A stretch of DNA of 64,000 nt from Sulfitobacter sp. SK012. GTDB taxonomy: Bacteria; Pseudomonadota; Alphaproteobacteria; Rhodobacterales; Rhodobacteraceae. A model generated the notes under the pieces. It did no database searches. It was not told the origin of the DNA and was given only the letters and a program-made list of their open reading frames with translations. The translations under genes were made by a program, and so were the position numbers. The DNA lies in assembly GCF_003352085.1 (NCBI RefSeq), contig NZ_CP025804.1, positions 3,162,001-3,226,000 on the forward strand, given 5' to 3'. Shown piece by piece: positions 37,434 through 45,618 of the stretch. Each line of letters starts with the position of its first letter. The first letter of the stretch is position 1.

Positions 37434-38330
37434 GTGACCATAAGAATTGGCAATGCACCCTGCTCTTGGGGCGTCGAGTTTGCGGATGATCCGCGCAACC
37501 CAGGTTGGCGCGATGTCCTGCGCGAGAACGCACAAGCCGGCTATAAAGGCATCGAGTTGGGTCCCGTTGGGTTTATGCCCGAAGACCCCGCTATTTTGGC
37601 TGATGCCCTTGCCGAACATGAGCTGGAATTGATCGGCGGCGTCGTATTCCGCGCGTTTCATGATCCGGCACTTTGGGATGATGTGCTCGATGCGTCAGTG
37701 CGCACCTGCAGGGCGCTGGCCGCACATGGCGCACAGCACCTTGTGTTGATCGATTCGATCTCGCCGCGCCGTGCACCAACAGCCGGTCGCGCAGATGCCG
37801 CCGAGCAGATGGGCAAGGCCGAATGGATCGCATTTCGCGACCGCATCGCCCATGTCGCCAAAATGGGCGCAGAAGAATATGGCCTGACGGTTGGCATGCA
37901 CGCCCACGCAGCAGGATTCATCGATTTTGAACCTGAATTGATTCGTCTGCTCGATGAAGTCGACGAAAAACACCTGAAGATTTGCTTTGATACAGGCCAC
38001 CATTCCTATGCAGGCTTTGATCCGGTTGCCTTCATGGAACGCTTCATCGACCGCATCAGTTACATGCATTTCAAGGACATCAATCCGGCGGTCAAAGCAG
38101 ACGTAATTGCCAAAGGCACCGACTTTTATGATGCCTGCGGACAAGGTATTTTCTGCAATCTTGGCGACGGCGATGTCGACTTTGCGCGCGTGCGCGAAAT
38201 CCTGATCGAGAACGGCTTTGAAGGCTGGTGCACCGTTGAGCAAGACTGCGATCCAACCCTTCCAGACACCGATGCCGTTGGGGACGCCGCTATCAACCGC
38301 GCCTTTCTGCAATCCATCGGCTTTACCTAA
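37434..38330 (+). CDS. iolE: Inosose dehydratase
   Basis: A 298-residue TIM-barrel enzyme of the xylose isomerase-like family that dehydrates scyllo-inosose to the diketone used by IolD. IRIGNAPCSWGVEFADDP at the start, LTVGMHAHAAGFID and KICFDTGHHSYAGFDP, plus YMHFKDINP, are family hallmarks and carry the metal-binding acids and histidines. The start is GTG 37434 with GGAG ten bases upstream. It lies 21 bases after the preceding dehydrogenase and 12 bases before the next, consistent with one transcript. Confidence 0.93.
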   Translation: MTIRIGNAPCSWGVEFADDPRNPGWRDVLRENAQAGYKGIELGPVGFMPEDPAILADALAEHELELIGGVVFRAFHDPALWDDVLDASVRTCRALAAHGAQHLVLIDSISPRRAPTAGRADAAEQMGKAEWIAFRDRIAHVAKMGAEEYGLTVGMHAHAAGFIDFEPELIRLLDEVDEKHLKICFDTGHHSYAGFDPVAFMERFIDRISYMHFKDINPAVKADVIAKGTDFYDACGQGIFCNLGDGDVDFARVREILIENGFEGWCTVEQDCDPTLPDTDAVGDAAINRAFLQSIGFT

Positions 38331-38342
38331 GGAACCAATGTT

Positions 38343-39473
38343 ATGGCAAAACTGAAATGGGGCATGATTGGCGGCGGCGAAGGCAGTCAAATCGGGCCAG
38401 CACACCGCCTTGGCGCTCAGGCTGATGGGAATTTCCTGTTTACTGCTGGTGCTTTAGACGTCGACGCCGCCAAAGGGCGCGCCTATGCGCAATCGCTCGG
38501 CGTGGACCAAGATCGCGCTTATGGCGACTGGACAGAGATGCTTGCTGGCGAAAAAAATCGCGCCGACAAGCTGGATCTAGTGACCGTTGCCACGCCCAAC
38601 AATACGCATTTTGAGATCACAAAATCCTTTCTTGAGGCCGGGTTCAACGTGCTGTGCGAAAAGCCGATGACCATGACCGTCGAAGAAGGCGAAGAGATCG
38701 TCAAAATTGCCGAAGCCACGGGACAGGTTTGTGCCGTAAACTATTGCTACAGCGCCTATCCGATGATCCGGCAAATGCGCGCCATGGTCGCCAGCGGTGA
38801 GTTGGGCGCAATACGCACCGTTGTGACCAACTTTAGCCATGGTCACCACGCGGCGGGCGACGACGCAGAAAACCCACGGGTGCGCTGGCGCTACGATCCT
38901 GCCCAAGCTGGCGTATCCGGTCAGATGGCGGATTGCGGCATTCACGCGCTGCATTTGGCCAGCTTTATCACGGGTGATGAAGTGCGCACGTTGTCAGCTG
39001 ATTTTGCCTCAACCGTTCCGGGGCGCGTGTTGGAAGATGACGCGATGGTAAACTTCAGAACCGAAGGTGGCATTGTGGGCCGGCTTTGGACTTCGACCAT
39101 TGCACTTGGTCGCCAGCATGGCCTCGACATCCAGATCTTTGGCGAAAAAGGCGGCGTGCGGTGGGCTTCTGAGCAGCCGAACCAGGTCTATTTCCACAAG
39201 CTGGGTGGCCGGGTTGAGATCATCGAAAAGGGCGAAGATGGCCTGTCTGATGATGCCAAGCGGATGTCACGGGTGGCGATTGCCCATCCCGAAGGCTTCC
39301 CTTTGGCGGTGGCCAATATCTATGTCGATCTGGCGGCGCGTTTGCGCGGCGGTACGTCGAACTACCCAACCGCACAAGACGGTCTGCGATCGATGGCTGC
39401 GGTGTATGCGTCGGTCGAATCGGCCAAGCAAAACGGAGCATGGGTGGATGCGCGTCCGCCGATGTTTCAGTAG
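38343..39473 (+). CDS. Gfo/Idh/MocA oxidoreductase, second in operon
   Basis: A 376-residue NAD(P)-dependent oxidoreductase of the longer Gfo/Idh/MocA type. It begins KWGMIGGGEGSQIGPAHR, a variant Rossmann loop seen in this subgroup, and has LCEKPMTMT with the catalytic lysine and MADCGIHALHLASFI with the conserved acid and histidine. It is the last gene of the plus-strand operon behind iolE and converges on the LacI-type regulator. It likely handles a further inositol-like sugar. The specific reaction is not determinable here. Confidence 0.85.
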   Translation: MAKLKWGMIGGGEGSQIGPAHRLGAQADGNFLFTAGALDVDAAKGRAYAQSLGVDQDRAYGDWTEMLAGEKNRADKLDLVTVATPNNTHFEITKSFLEAGFNVLCEKPMTMTVEEGEEIVKIAEATGQVCAVNYCYSAYPMIRQMRAMVASGELGAIRTVVTNFSHGHHAAGDDAENPRVRWRYDPAQAGVSGQMADCGIHALHLASFITGDEVRTLSADFASTVPGRVLEDDAMVNFRTEGGIVGRLWTSTIALGRQHGLDIQIFGEKGGVRWASEQPNQVYFHKLGGRVEIIEKGEDGLSDDAKRMSRVAIAHPEGFPLAVANIYVDLAARLRGGTSNYPTAQDGLRSMAAVYASVESAKQNGAWVDARPPMFQ

Positions 39474-39493
39474 CGTTCAGACAATTTAATTTC

Positions 39494-40510
39494 TTAGCTT
39501 CGGCCCTTTGACAGGGGCCGAAGTGTGCCGCGCTCCACCACCTGACACGAAAACAATCTGGCCTCGGGATGGCGATCTTGATCGTCCAGGGCCGCCATCA
39601 CCAACTCGATTGAGCTGTCCACGATCTGCTTAACCGGTTGCCTAATCGTGGTGAGATTAATGTTCTCCCACTTGGCCATTTCCATGTCATTTAGGCCAAT
39701 GATGCCGATGTCGTCTGGCACCGATAAACCTGCAGATGAAATCGCGCTGAGGGCCCCAATCGACAAGACATCATCCCCACAAAAATAAGCCTCGGCATGG
39801 GAGCCCTTAAGCAACTCAAGCATGGCCGTGCGCCCGGCTGCAAAAGTATAATCCGACGCGTAGCTTACGTTCATTTCTGCGTCTTCGGTCTCGCTTACGA
39901 CCTCCATAAAGCCAGCGCGCCGGTCGATCGTCGATGTGGCGCTTTCCGGCCCGCCTAGGAAAGCGATTCGCTGATATCCCCGAGCCAGCAATGTCCGCGC
40001 TGCCATGCGTCCACATTCAACGTTATCGATGCCAACGACATGGACATGCGGGGCACTGGCGAAACGCCCAAAGGAATGGACAACCGGAATTTTTGCGTCT
40101 CGGAATGCTTTGGCAAACTCGGGCGATAAGGTGGACGATGCCACAATAACCCCATCCACAGAATACTGCCGCAGCATACGAAGCGAGTTTGCCGGATCGG
40201 TCTCATTGGTGAGATTGACCAAAAGCGGGCGCAGCCCCTTTTCCTGCAAACGGCGCGTAAACAGATCAAAGACCTCAAGGAACAAAGGGTTGTGGAAGTT
40301 ATTGGAGATCAGACCGATCAGTTTGGTCCGGCCCGTTGTCAGCGAAGACGCCAGCGCATTGGGGCTATATCCCAAATCCCGCGCGGCCTTTTCAACCTTT
40401 TTGCGAGTCTTGGGCGACACCGACGCGCCTTCGGTGAAGGTTCGTGAGACGGCAGAACGCGATACACCCGCAATTTCTGCAACCTCTTTCAACGTTACCG
40501 CCACTCGCAC
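39494..40510 (-). CDS. LacI-family regulator of inositol genes
   Basis: A 338-residue LacI/GalR repressor. The N-terminal helix-turn-helix is VTLKEVAEIAGVSRSAVSR, followed by the hinge KVEKAARDLGYSPNALASSL; the rest is a periplasmic-binding-type ligand domain. It starts at GTG 40510 or, with better ribosome-site spacing, GTG 40504. It is divergent from the inositol transporter operon, and a palindrome matching the operator before iolD lies 56 bases from its start, so it probably controls both blocks and itself. The natural ligand is likely an inositol or an early catabolite. Confidence 0.88.
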   Translation of the reverse strand: MRVAVTLKEVAEIAGVSRSAVSRTFTEGASVSPKTRKKVEKAARDLGYSPNALASSLTTGRTKLIGLISNNFHNPLFLEVFDLFTRRLQEKGLRPLLVNLTNETDPANSLRMLRQYSVDGVIVASSTLSPEFAKAFRDAKIPVVHSFGRFASAPHVHVVGIDNVECGRMAARTLLARGYQRIAFLGGPESATSTIDRRAGFMEVVSETEDAEMNVSYASDYTFAAGRTAMLELLKGSHAEAYFCGDDVLSIGALSAISSAGLSVPDDIGIIGLNDMEMAKWENINLTTIRQPVKQIVDSSIELVMAALDDQDRHPEARLFSCQVVERGTLRPLSKGRS

Positions 40511-40565
40511 ACCCCTCTTTTTATAGGTCTATATCGCCACCAGACAAAAATGGAAAATCTATTTT

Positions 40566-40579
40566 TGCAACCGGTTGCA
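40566..40579. promoter_or_regulatory. LacI-type operator before transporter operon
   Basis: TGCAACCGGTTGCA is a 14-base perfect palindrome identical to the core of the site at 36272-36289. It lies between the divergent regulator gene and the substrate-binding-protein gene, placing both under probable control of the same LacI protein. Confidence 0.8.
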
Positions 40580-40662
40580 TTTTGGATGCCCATATGCTTT
40601 GATTTCCAAGTCAGGCGGTGACACCGTTCGACCACGTTTAAAAATATGTCTGGGAGGACCTC

Positions 40663-41613
40663 ATGAATAAAGTATTCAAGTCGCTCGCGCTTGGCGCAGC
40701 GTTGCTTGCAGCACCGTTAACGGCTTTTGCCGACGGTCACAGTGAGAAACTGAAGTACGTCTTGGTAAGCCACGCACCTGATAGCGACAGCTGGTGGAAC
40801 ACGATCAAAAACGGCATCGCCCTTGCGGGTGAGCAAATGGATGTTGAGGTTGAATACCGCAACCCACCAACCGGCGACTTGGCCGATATGGCACGCATCA
40901 TCGAGCAAGCCACAGCATCAGGCCCCAATGGCATCATCACAACCCTTTCGGATTATGATGTTCTCAAAGGACCAATCATGGATGCGGTTGCCAGTGGCAT
41001 CGACGTCATCATCATGAACTCAGGTTCCCCTGATCAGGCGCGCGAAGTTGGCGCTTTGATGTATGTTGGTCAGCCTGAGTATGACGCGGGTTATGCAGCT
41101 GGTCTGCGCGCCAAAGGCGACGGCGTTGCGAGCTTCTTGTGCGTAAACCACTACATCTCTTCGCCTTCTTCAACCGAGCGCTGCCAAGGTTTTGCAGACG
41201 GTCTGGGTGTCGATCTGGGCAACCAAATGATTGATTCTGGTCAAGACCCTGCGGAAATCAAAAACCGTGTTCTTGCCTATCTTTCAGCCAATCCTGAAAC
41301 GGACGCCATCCTGACACTCGGCCCAACCTCGGCAGATCCTACACTGCTGGCGTTGAACGAAAATGGCATGGCCGGTGATATCTACTTTGGCACCTTCGAC
41401 CTTGGCACCGAAATCGTGAACGGTATCAAAGCCGGCGTGATCAACTGGGGTATCGACCAACAACCCTTCCTGCAGGCCTACCTGCCGGTTGTTGTGATGG
41501 CCAACTACCACCGCTACGGCGTTCTGCCAGGCAACAACATCAACTCTGGCCCCGGTTTTGTAACTGCCGACGGCCTTGAGCTGGTCGAAAAATACGCGGG
41601 CGAATTCCGCTAA
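40663..41613 (+). CDS. Inositol/sugar ABC transporter binding protein
   Basis: A 316-residue periplasmic binding protein of the ribose-type (Peripla_BP_4) family. The signal peptide (VFKSLALGAALLAAPLTAFA) ends before DGHSEKLKYVLVS. The mature part has the two-lobe pattern with GDLADMARIIEQATASGPN and YVGQPEYDAGYAAG. ATG 40663 has GGGAGGA upstream. It is the first gene of the importer operon and is followed by a strong hairpin that would keep its expression above the membrane parts. Given the surrounding iol genes, myo-inositol or a related polyol is the likely ligand. Confidence 0.88.
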   Translation: MNKVFKSLALGAALLAAPLTAFADGHSEKLKYVLVSHAPDSDSWWNTIKNGIALAGEQMDVEVEYRNPPTGDLADMARIIEQATASGPNGIITTLSDYDVLKGPIMDAVASGIDVIIMNSGSPDQAREVGALMYVGQPEYDAGYAAGLRAKGDGVASFLCVNHYISSPSSTERCQGFADGLGVDLGNQMIDSGQDPAEIKNRVLAYLSANPETDAILTLGPTSADPTLLALNENGMAGDIYFGTFDLGTEIVNGIKAGVINWGIDQQPFLQAYLPVVVMANYHRYGVLPGNNINSGPGFVTADGLELVEKYAGEFR

Positions 41614-41623
41614 GATACCACCG

Positions 41624-41661
41624 AAGGGCGGCGTGTTCGATACGAAACCGCCGCCCTTTTT
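41624..41661 (+). terminator. Attenuating hairpin after binding-protein gene
   Basis: AAGGGCGGCG (41624-41633) and CGCCGCCCTT (41649-41658) form a 10-bp perfect stem followed by a run of five T. It sits 10 bases after the binding-protein stop and before the permease, an arrangement that lets most transcripts end and yields excess binding protein over permease. Confidence 0.8.
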
Positions 41662-41691
41662 GCATCCTGACGAGACCCATAGGAGATGGTC

Positions 41692-42810
41692 ATGTCCAAC
41701 ACAGCACAAGATTCGACGGACGAACGCGTCAAAGAAATGTCGTCTTTTCGGGCGGCCCTTATCCGCCCCGAACTAGGTGGCATCATTGGTACCATTGCCG
41801 TTTTCATTTGTTTTTTCGTTTTTGCCTCCGACAGCGGGATGTTCAACAGCCAAGGTGTGCTGAACTGGTCCGTGGTGTCTGCTCAGTTTATGATCATTGC
41901 AGTTGGCGCGTGCCTCTTGATGATCGCGGGCGAATTTGACCTAAGCGTCGGATCCATGATCGGCTTTGCAGGGATGCTTATTGCGATCTTCGGGGTCACT
42001 TTCGGATGGCCCATGTGGATTGCGATCCTAGTGACCTTTGCCATCTGTATTTCGATTGGTGCGCTGAACGGATTTATTTGTATCCGAACCGGCCTGCCCA
42101 GCTTTATTGTGACGCTGGCATTTCTGTTCATCTTGCGCGGCTTTACGATCTTCTTGCCACAGACCATCGAACGCAAAACCATCATTGGCGGCATTCGTGA
42201 GGCAGCAGAAGGCGACTGGTTGGGCGCGTTATTTGGCGGCAAGATCCTGACTGGGGTATTCCAATCGTTGGGCGACGCTGGGATCATCTCTGTGTTTGAG
42301 CGCGGCACCCGTGCCGGACAACCTGTTGTAGATGGCATCCCGATGTTGATCGTTTGGGCAATTGGCCTGGTTATCTTTGGTCATATCCTTTTGACAAAAA
42401 CGCGGTTCGGCAACTGGATCTTTGCATCCGGTGGCGATGCCGAGGCGGCCCGAAATTCGGGCGTCCCTGTAAACCGTGTAAAAGTCTCGATGTTCATGTT
42501 CACAGCCTTTTGCGCCACGGTTTTCGCCACATGTCAGGTCATGGAATTTGGCTCTGCAGGTGCGGATCGAGGGGTCCTGAAAGAGTTCGAAGCAATCATT
42601 GCAGTTGTTATTGGCGGTGCCCTTCTGACAGGCGGCTACGGCTCTGTGATCGGAGCCGCACTTGGCGCACTGATCTTTGGTGTGGTGCAGCAAGGTCTCT
42701 TTTTTGCGGGGGTCGAGAGCTCCCTGTTTAGGGTGTTCCTCGGGGTGATCCTCCTCGCTGCTGTTATCTTGAACACTTACATTCGTCGCATGATTACAGG
42801 GGAGCGTTGA
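41692..42810 (+). CDS. Sugar/inositol ABC transporter permease
   Basis: A 372-residue inner-membrane permease of the BPD_transp_2 (RbsC/XylH) type with about ten helices. The conserved LMIAGEFDLSVGSMIGFAGM and the EAA-like C-terminal GGALLTGGYGSVIGAALGAL are present, along with SGGDAEAARNSGVPVNRVK in the cytosolic loop that contacts the ATPase. ATG 41692 has AGGAG six bases upstream; ATG 41686 lies too close to it. It ends just before the ATPase gene. Together with the binding protein and ATPase it forms a complete carbohydrate uptake system. Confidence 0.9.
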   Translation: MSNTAQDSTDERVKEMSSFRAALIRPELGGIIGTIAVFICFFVFASDSGMFNSQGVLNWSVVSAQFMIIAVGACLLMIAGEFDLSVGSMIGFAGMLIAIFGVTFGWPMWIAILVTFAICISIGALNGFICIRTGLPSFIVTLAFLFILRGFTIFLPQTIERKTIIGGIREAAEGDWLGALFGGKILTGVFQSLGDAGIISVFERGTRAGQPVVDGIPMLIVWAIGLVIFGHILLTKTRFGNWIFASGGDAEAARNSGVPVNRVKVSMFMFTAFCATVFATCQVMEFGSAGADRGVLKEFEAIIAVVIGGALLTGGYGSVIGAALGALIFGVVQQGLFFAGVESSLFRVFLGVILLAAVILNTYIRRMITGER

Positions 42811-42811
42811 T

Positions 42812-43606
42812 ATGAGCTCGGAAACTGAACAGACCCCCATCATTGAGATGCGGGATATCGAGAAGCACTTTGGCGCAGTCATTGCGTTGGCCGGTGTTTC
42901 AATCAATATCTTGCCGGGTGAGTGCCACTGCCTTTTGGGCGACAATGGCGCCGGCAAGTCGACCTTCATCAAGACAATGTCGGGTGTGCATAAGCCCACC
43001 AAAGGCGAGATCGTTTTCAACGGGCAACCGATGAATTTCGAGAACCCGCGCGACGCGATGGAGGCCGGTATTGCGACAGTGCACCAGCACCTCGCAATGA
43101 TCCCTTTGATGTCAGTCAGCCGTAACTTCTTTATGGGCAATGAGCCGGTCAAGAAGGTTGCGGGAATATCGTTCTTTGACCGGGAACATGCGGATAGGGT
43201 GACAATGGAGGCCATGCGCAAGATGGGGATCAACCTGCGTGGTCCTGATCAAGCGGTTGGAACCTTGTCGGGTGGTGAGCGTCAAACTGTCGCCATCTCA
43301 CGGGCTGTGCATTTTGGTGCACGGGTTCTGATCCTCGACGAGCCGACATCGGCCTTGGGTGTGCGCCAAACTGCCAACGTGCTGGCCACCATCGACAAGG
43401 TCCGTAAAGACGGCGTTGCAGTGGTGTTCATTACCCACAACGTGCGTCATGCGATGGCCGTTGGGGACCGCTTTACCGTGCTGAACCGGGGTAAGACACT
43501 TGGGACTGCAATGCGCGGTGAGATCAGTCCAAAAGAGCTTCAGGACATGATGGCTGGCGGACAAGAGATGGCCACTCTCGAAGGTTCACTTGGCGACACT
43601 GTTTGA
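42812..43606 (+). CDS. Sugar/inositol ABC transporter ATPase
   Basis: A 264-residue ATP-binding subunit with one nucleotide-binding domain: Walker A LLGDNGAGKST, Q-loop near VHQHLAMIPL, signature LSGGERQ, Walker B VLILDEPTSALG and switch histidine in VFITHNVRHAM. Ribose-type importers often have a two-domain ATPase, so this is the single-domain form that acts as a homodimer. The start lies one base after the permease stop, with AGGGGAG upstream, so the two are coupled. Confidence 0.92.
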   Translation: MSSETEQTPIIEMRDIEKHFGAVIALAGVSINILPGECHCLLGDNGAGKSTFIKTMSGVHKPTKGEIVFNGQPMNFENPRDAMEAGIATVHQHLAMIPLMSVSRNFFMGNEPVKKVAGISFFDREHADRVTMEAMRKMGINLRGPDQAVGTLSGGERQTVAISRAVHFGARVLILDEPTSALGVRQTANVLATIDKVRKDGVAVVFITHNVRHAMAVGDRFTVLNRGKTLGTAMRGEISPKELQDMMAGGQEMATLEGSLGDTV

Positions 43607-43622
43607 TGCTGAAGTTGTCAAA

Positions 43623-43844
43623 ATGAACAAGCGACGGCCCAACGCTCTTGACCTGCGGCACCCGTTTTTCCTCCCCTTGTGGCGGCGCGTGGTGCTTGTG
43701 GCCTTGATGGGGTTTTGGACCGTCGTTGAAATCAATTACGGCAACCCGTACTGGGCATTGTTGTCGGCCGGGATCGGGGCATATGCAATTTATGTCTTCT
43801 TTTTCGACTTCACCCTGCCCCATGACGACAACGATGCCCCCTGA
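43623..43844 (+). CDS. Small two-helix membrane protein in importer operon
   Basis: A 73-residue protein with a basic N-terminus (MNKRRPNALDLRHPFFLPL), two hydrophobic helices (VVLVALMGFWTVVEI and WALLSAGIGAYAIYVFFF) and an acidic tail. It lies 16 bases after the ATPase gene and 43 before iolB in the same direction. I do not recognise a named family. Its placement suggests an accessory or stabilising role in the importer. ATG 43623 is preferred, though its ribosome site is weak and coupling to the ATPase gene is likely. A TTG at 43590 is an alternative. Confidence 0.65.
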   Translation: MNKRRPNALDLRHPFFLPLWRRVVLVALMGFWTVVEINYGNPYWALLSAGIGAYAIYVFFFDFTLPHDDNDAP

Positions 43845-43887
43845 TCACTCCAAGGGTCACCTTTAACGTTTTGAAGAGAAACAACTC

Positions 43888-44697
43888 ATGACAAACCTTC
43901 TTCGCTCTCCGAATGGTAAGACTCGCAAAGTGCATGACATCACAGCGGCATCCGCTGGATGGGGCTATGTTGGATTTGGCCTCTACCACCTAAAACCCGG
44001 AGAGACCGCCGAGGAAGCCACGGGTGACCGCGAAGTCATCTTGGTGCTCGTAGAAGGCAAAGCTGATGTTTCCGCAGCGGGTCAAGATTTTGGCAACATG
44101 GGCGACCGCATGTCGGTCTTTGAGAAAACCGCGCCGCATTGCCTCTATGTTGCAGGCGACAGCGACTGGCGCGCCACCGCCACCACGGATTGTGTTTTGG
44201 CCGTGTGCACGGCTCCCGCAAAGGGCAGCTACCCAACCCAAAAGATCGGGCCCGACGGCATTGAATTGACCCCACGCGGCAAAGGCCAAAACCAACGCTT
44301 CATCAACAACATCGCGATGGAAGGCCGGGAAGTGGCTGGCAGCTTGTTGGTCACTGAAGTATTTACCCCCGCTGGCAACTGGTCGTCTTATCCCAGCCAT
44401 CGCCACGACGAAGATGATTTCCCTCGGATGACTTATCTTGAGGAAACCTACTACCACCGTTTGAACCCCGCGCAGGGCTTTGGCATTCAACGTGTCTACA
44501 CCGAAGACGGGACGCTGGACGAGACGATGAGCGTCAAAGATGGGGAAGTCGTCCTCGTCCCCAAAGGTCATCACCCTTGTGGTGCGCCCCATGGCTATGA
44601 GCTATATTACCTCAATGTCATGGCCGGTCCTTTACGCAAATGGCGCTTTGAGAATGATCCTGCCCACGACTGGATCGCACAGCGCGACGCGGATTAA
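43888..44697 (+). CDS. iolB: 5-deoxyglucuronate isomerase, second copy
   Basis: A 269-residue IolB that isomerises 5-deoxyglucuronate. This copy matches the classical family best: LRSPNGKTRKVHDIT start, WSSYPSHRHDEDDFPRM with metal-binding histidines and acid, EETYYHRLNPAQGFG, and LVPKGHHPCGAPHGYELYYL with a further histidine. It is the last gene behind the transporter operon. The other homologue, at 32479, lies in the catabolic operon. Having both may widen the substrate range or reflect an older duplication or transfer. Confidence 0.9.
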   Translation: MTNLLRSPNGKTRKVHDITAASAGWGYVGFGLYHLKPGETAEEATGDREVILVLVEGKADVSAAGQDFGNMGDRMSVFEKTAPHCLYVAGDSDWRATATTDCVLAVCTAPAKGSYPTQKIGPDGIELTPRGKGQNQRFINNIAMEGREVAGSLLVTEVFTPAGNWSSYPSHRHDEDDFPRMTYLEETYYHRLNPAQGFGIQRVYTEDGTLDETMSVKDGEVVLVPKGHHPCGAPHGYELYYLNVMAGPLRKWRFENDPAHDWIAQRDAD

Positions 44698-44939
44698 TTC
44701 CGGCTCCGTCTGGCTCTACGTCAGATCAATGTGGATTTGGCCAAGAATGAAGCCGGTTGTCGCGGCCAATTTCTTCTAATCGACACTTTTGCATTGGGTG
44801 TCTTTTGTTAATAACTGCGTGTTTCGAACTGTCATGATCAGCGTTACCGTGTTTGGGGAACCGGTTTACACCCATTGGCAGGTTTACTCAGCGCCCACGG
44901 GGTGGCAGGATTTACCGAAGTACGCGGAGGGACATCAAC

Positions 44940-45617
44940 ATGGCACTAAGACTCGGAATTACGCCGATGGGCGGCAGCTTGCATGATCCGCTGGCCAGCC
45001 TTCCTTTGAATGACACGCCAAAGGCCATTGAGACTTCTGTGCACCAACGTGATTGCAACACTTGTGCCGAATGCGGTTTTCGCTCCGGTAAATACATGAA
45101 TGTGCATGCACCGGGCCGTGGCCCGCATCGCACTTCAGCCTATCGCACATTGTGCAATGCATGTTTCGACGTCGTGTGCTTGGATGAAGCGGTCAAAATG
45201 CGTTCCGTCAGCTTTTCATGGATCCCTGAGATCGAACAAGAAGAGCTCAACCGTTTAATGCCAAATCTCTATGTGGCGCGGATTGGAAATCATGGCCCCC
45301 TGACCAAACGCATCCTTGATATCATATTCGAAGAACGCCGCGAGTTGGCCCGTGAAAAGATTCCATACACCGAGGTAGGCGATCTCGTCAAAGCCATGGA
45401 AGAGGGTGCAGATGATGCCCAACTTCATCGCTTTTTCAACGAAGGCTTGCGGATTTTACCCTTGGACCGCCGGATCATTAAAGAGGGCAAGATGGAGTTC
45501 AACCAATTCCCGCAAATCCTCGCGTATTGGCGGTCGCGGAGCGGGCCATTGAATGGTTCTGCAGACAGTTTTGCGGTCATTGCACAGGACTGGCTACGCC
45601 GCCTAAGCTCAAACTGA
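44940..45617 (+). CDS. IcmJ/DotN-like zinc protein
   Basis: A 225-residue protein that resembles IcmJ (DotN), a component of the Dot/Icm type IVB coupling complex that binds the ATPase DotL. Shared features are CAECGFRSGKYMNVH with C42 and C45, a second pair C72 and C75 in TLCNACFDVVC, then WIPEIEQEELNRLMPNLYVA and a late LRILPLDRRI segment. The four cysteines should hold zinc. ATG 44940 has GGAGGG upstream. It opens an island that also encodes a soluble coupling-type ATPase, yet no Dot/Icm channel genes are present. Its function here is unknown; the family link is by remembered pattern and needs a profile search. Confidence in a real gene is higher than in the name. Confidence 0.7.
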   Translation: MALRLGITPMGGSLHDPLASLPLNDTPKAIETSVHQRDCNTCAECGFRSGKYMNVHAPGRGPHRTSAYRTLCNACFDVVCLDEAVKMRSVSFSWIPEIEQEELNRLMPNLYVARIGNHGPLTKRILDIIFEERRELAREKIPYTEVGDLVKAMEEGADDAQLHRFFNEGLRILPLDRRIIKEGKMEFNQFPQILAYWRSRSGPLNGSADSFAVIAQDWLRRLSSN

Positions 45618-45618
45618 G

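Noticed and set aside
42229..43233. Long minus-strand open frame of 334 codons.
   Set aside because: It lies opposite the well-supported permease and ATPase genes, has no domain or ribosome site, and is low-complexity in proline and serine, so it is a shadow frame.
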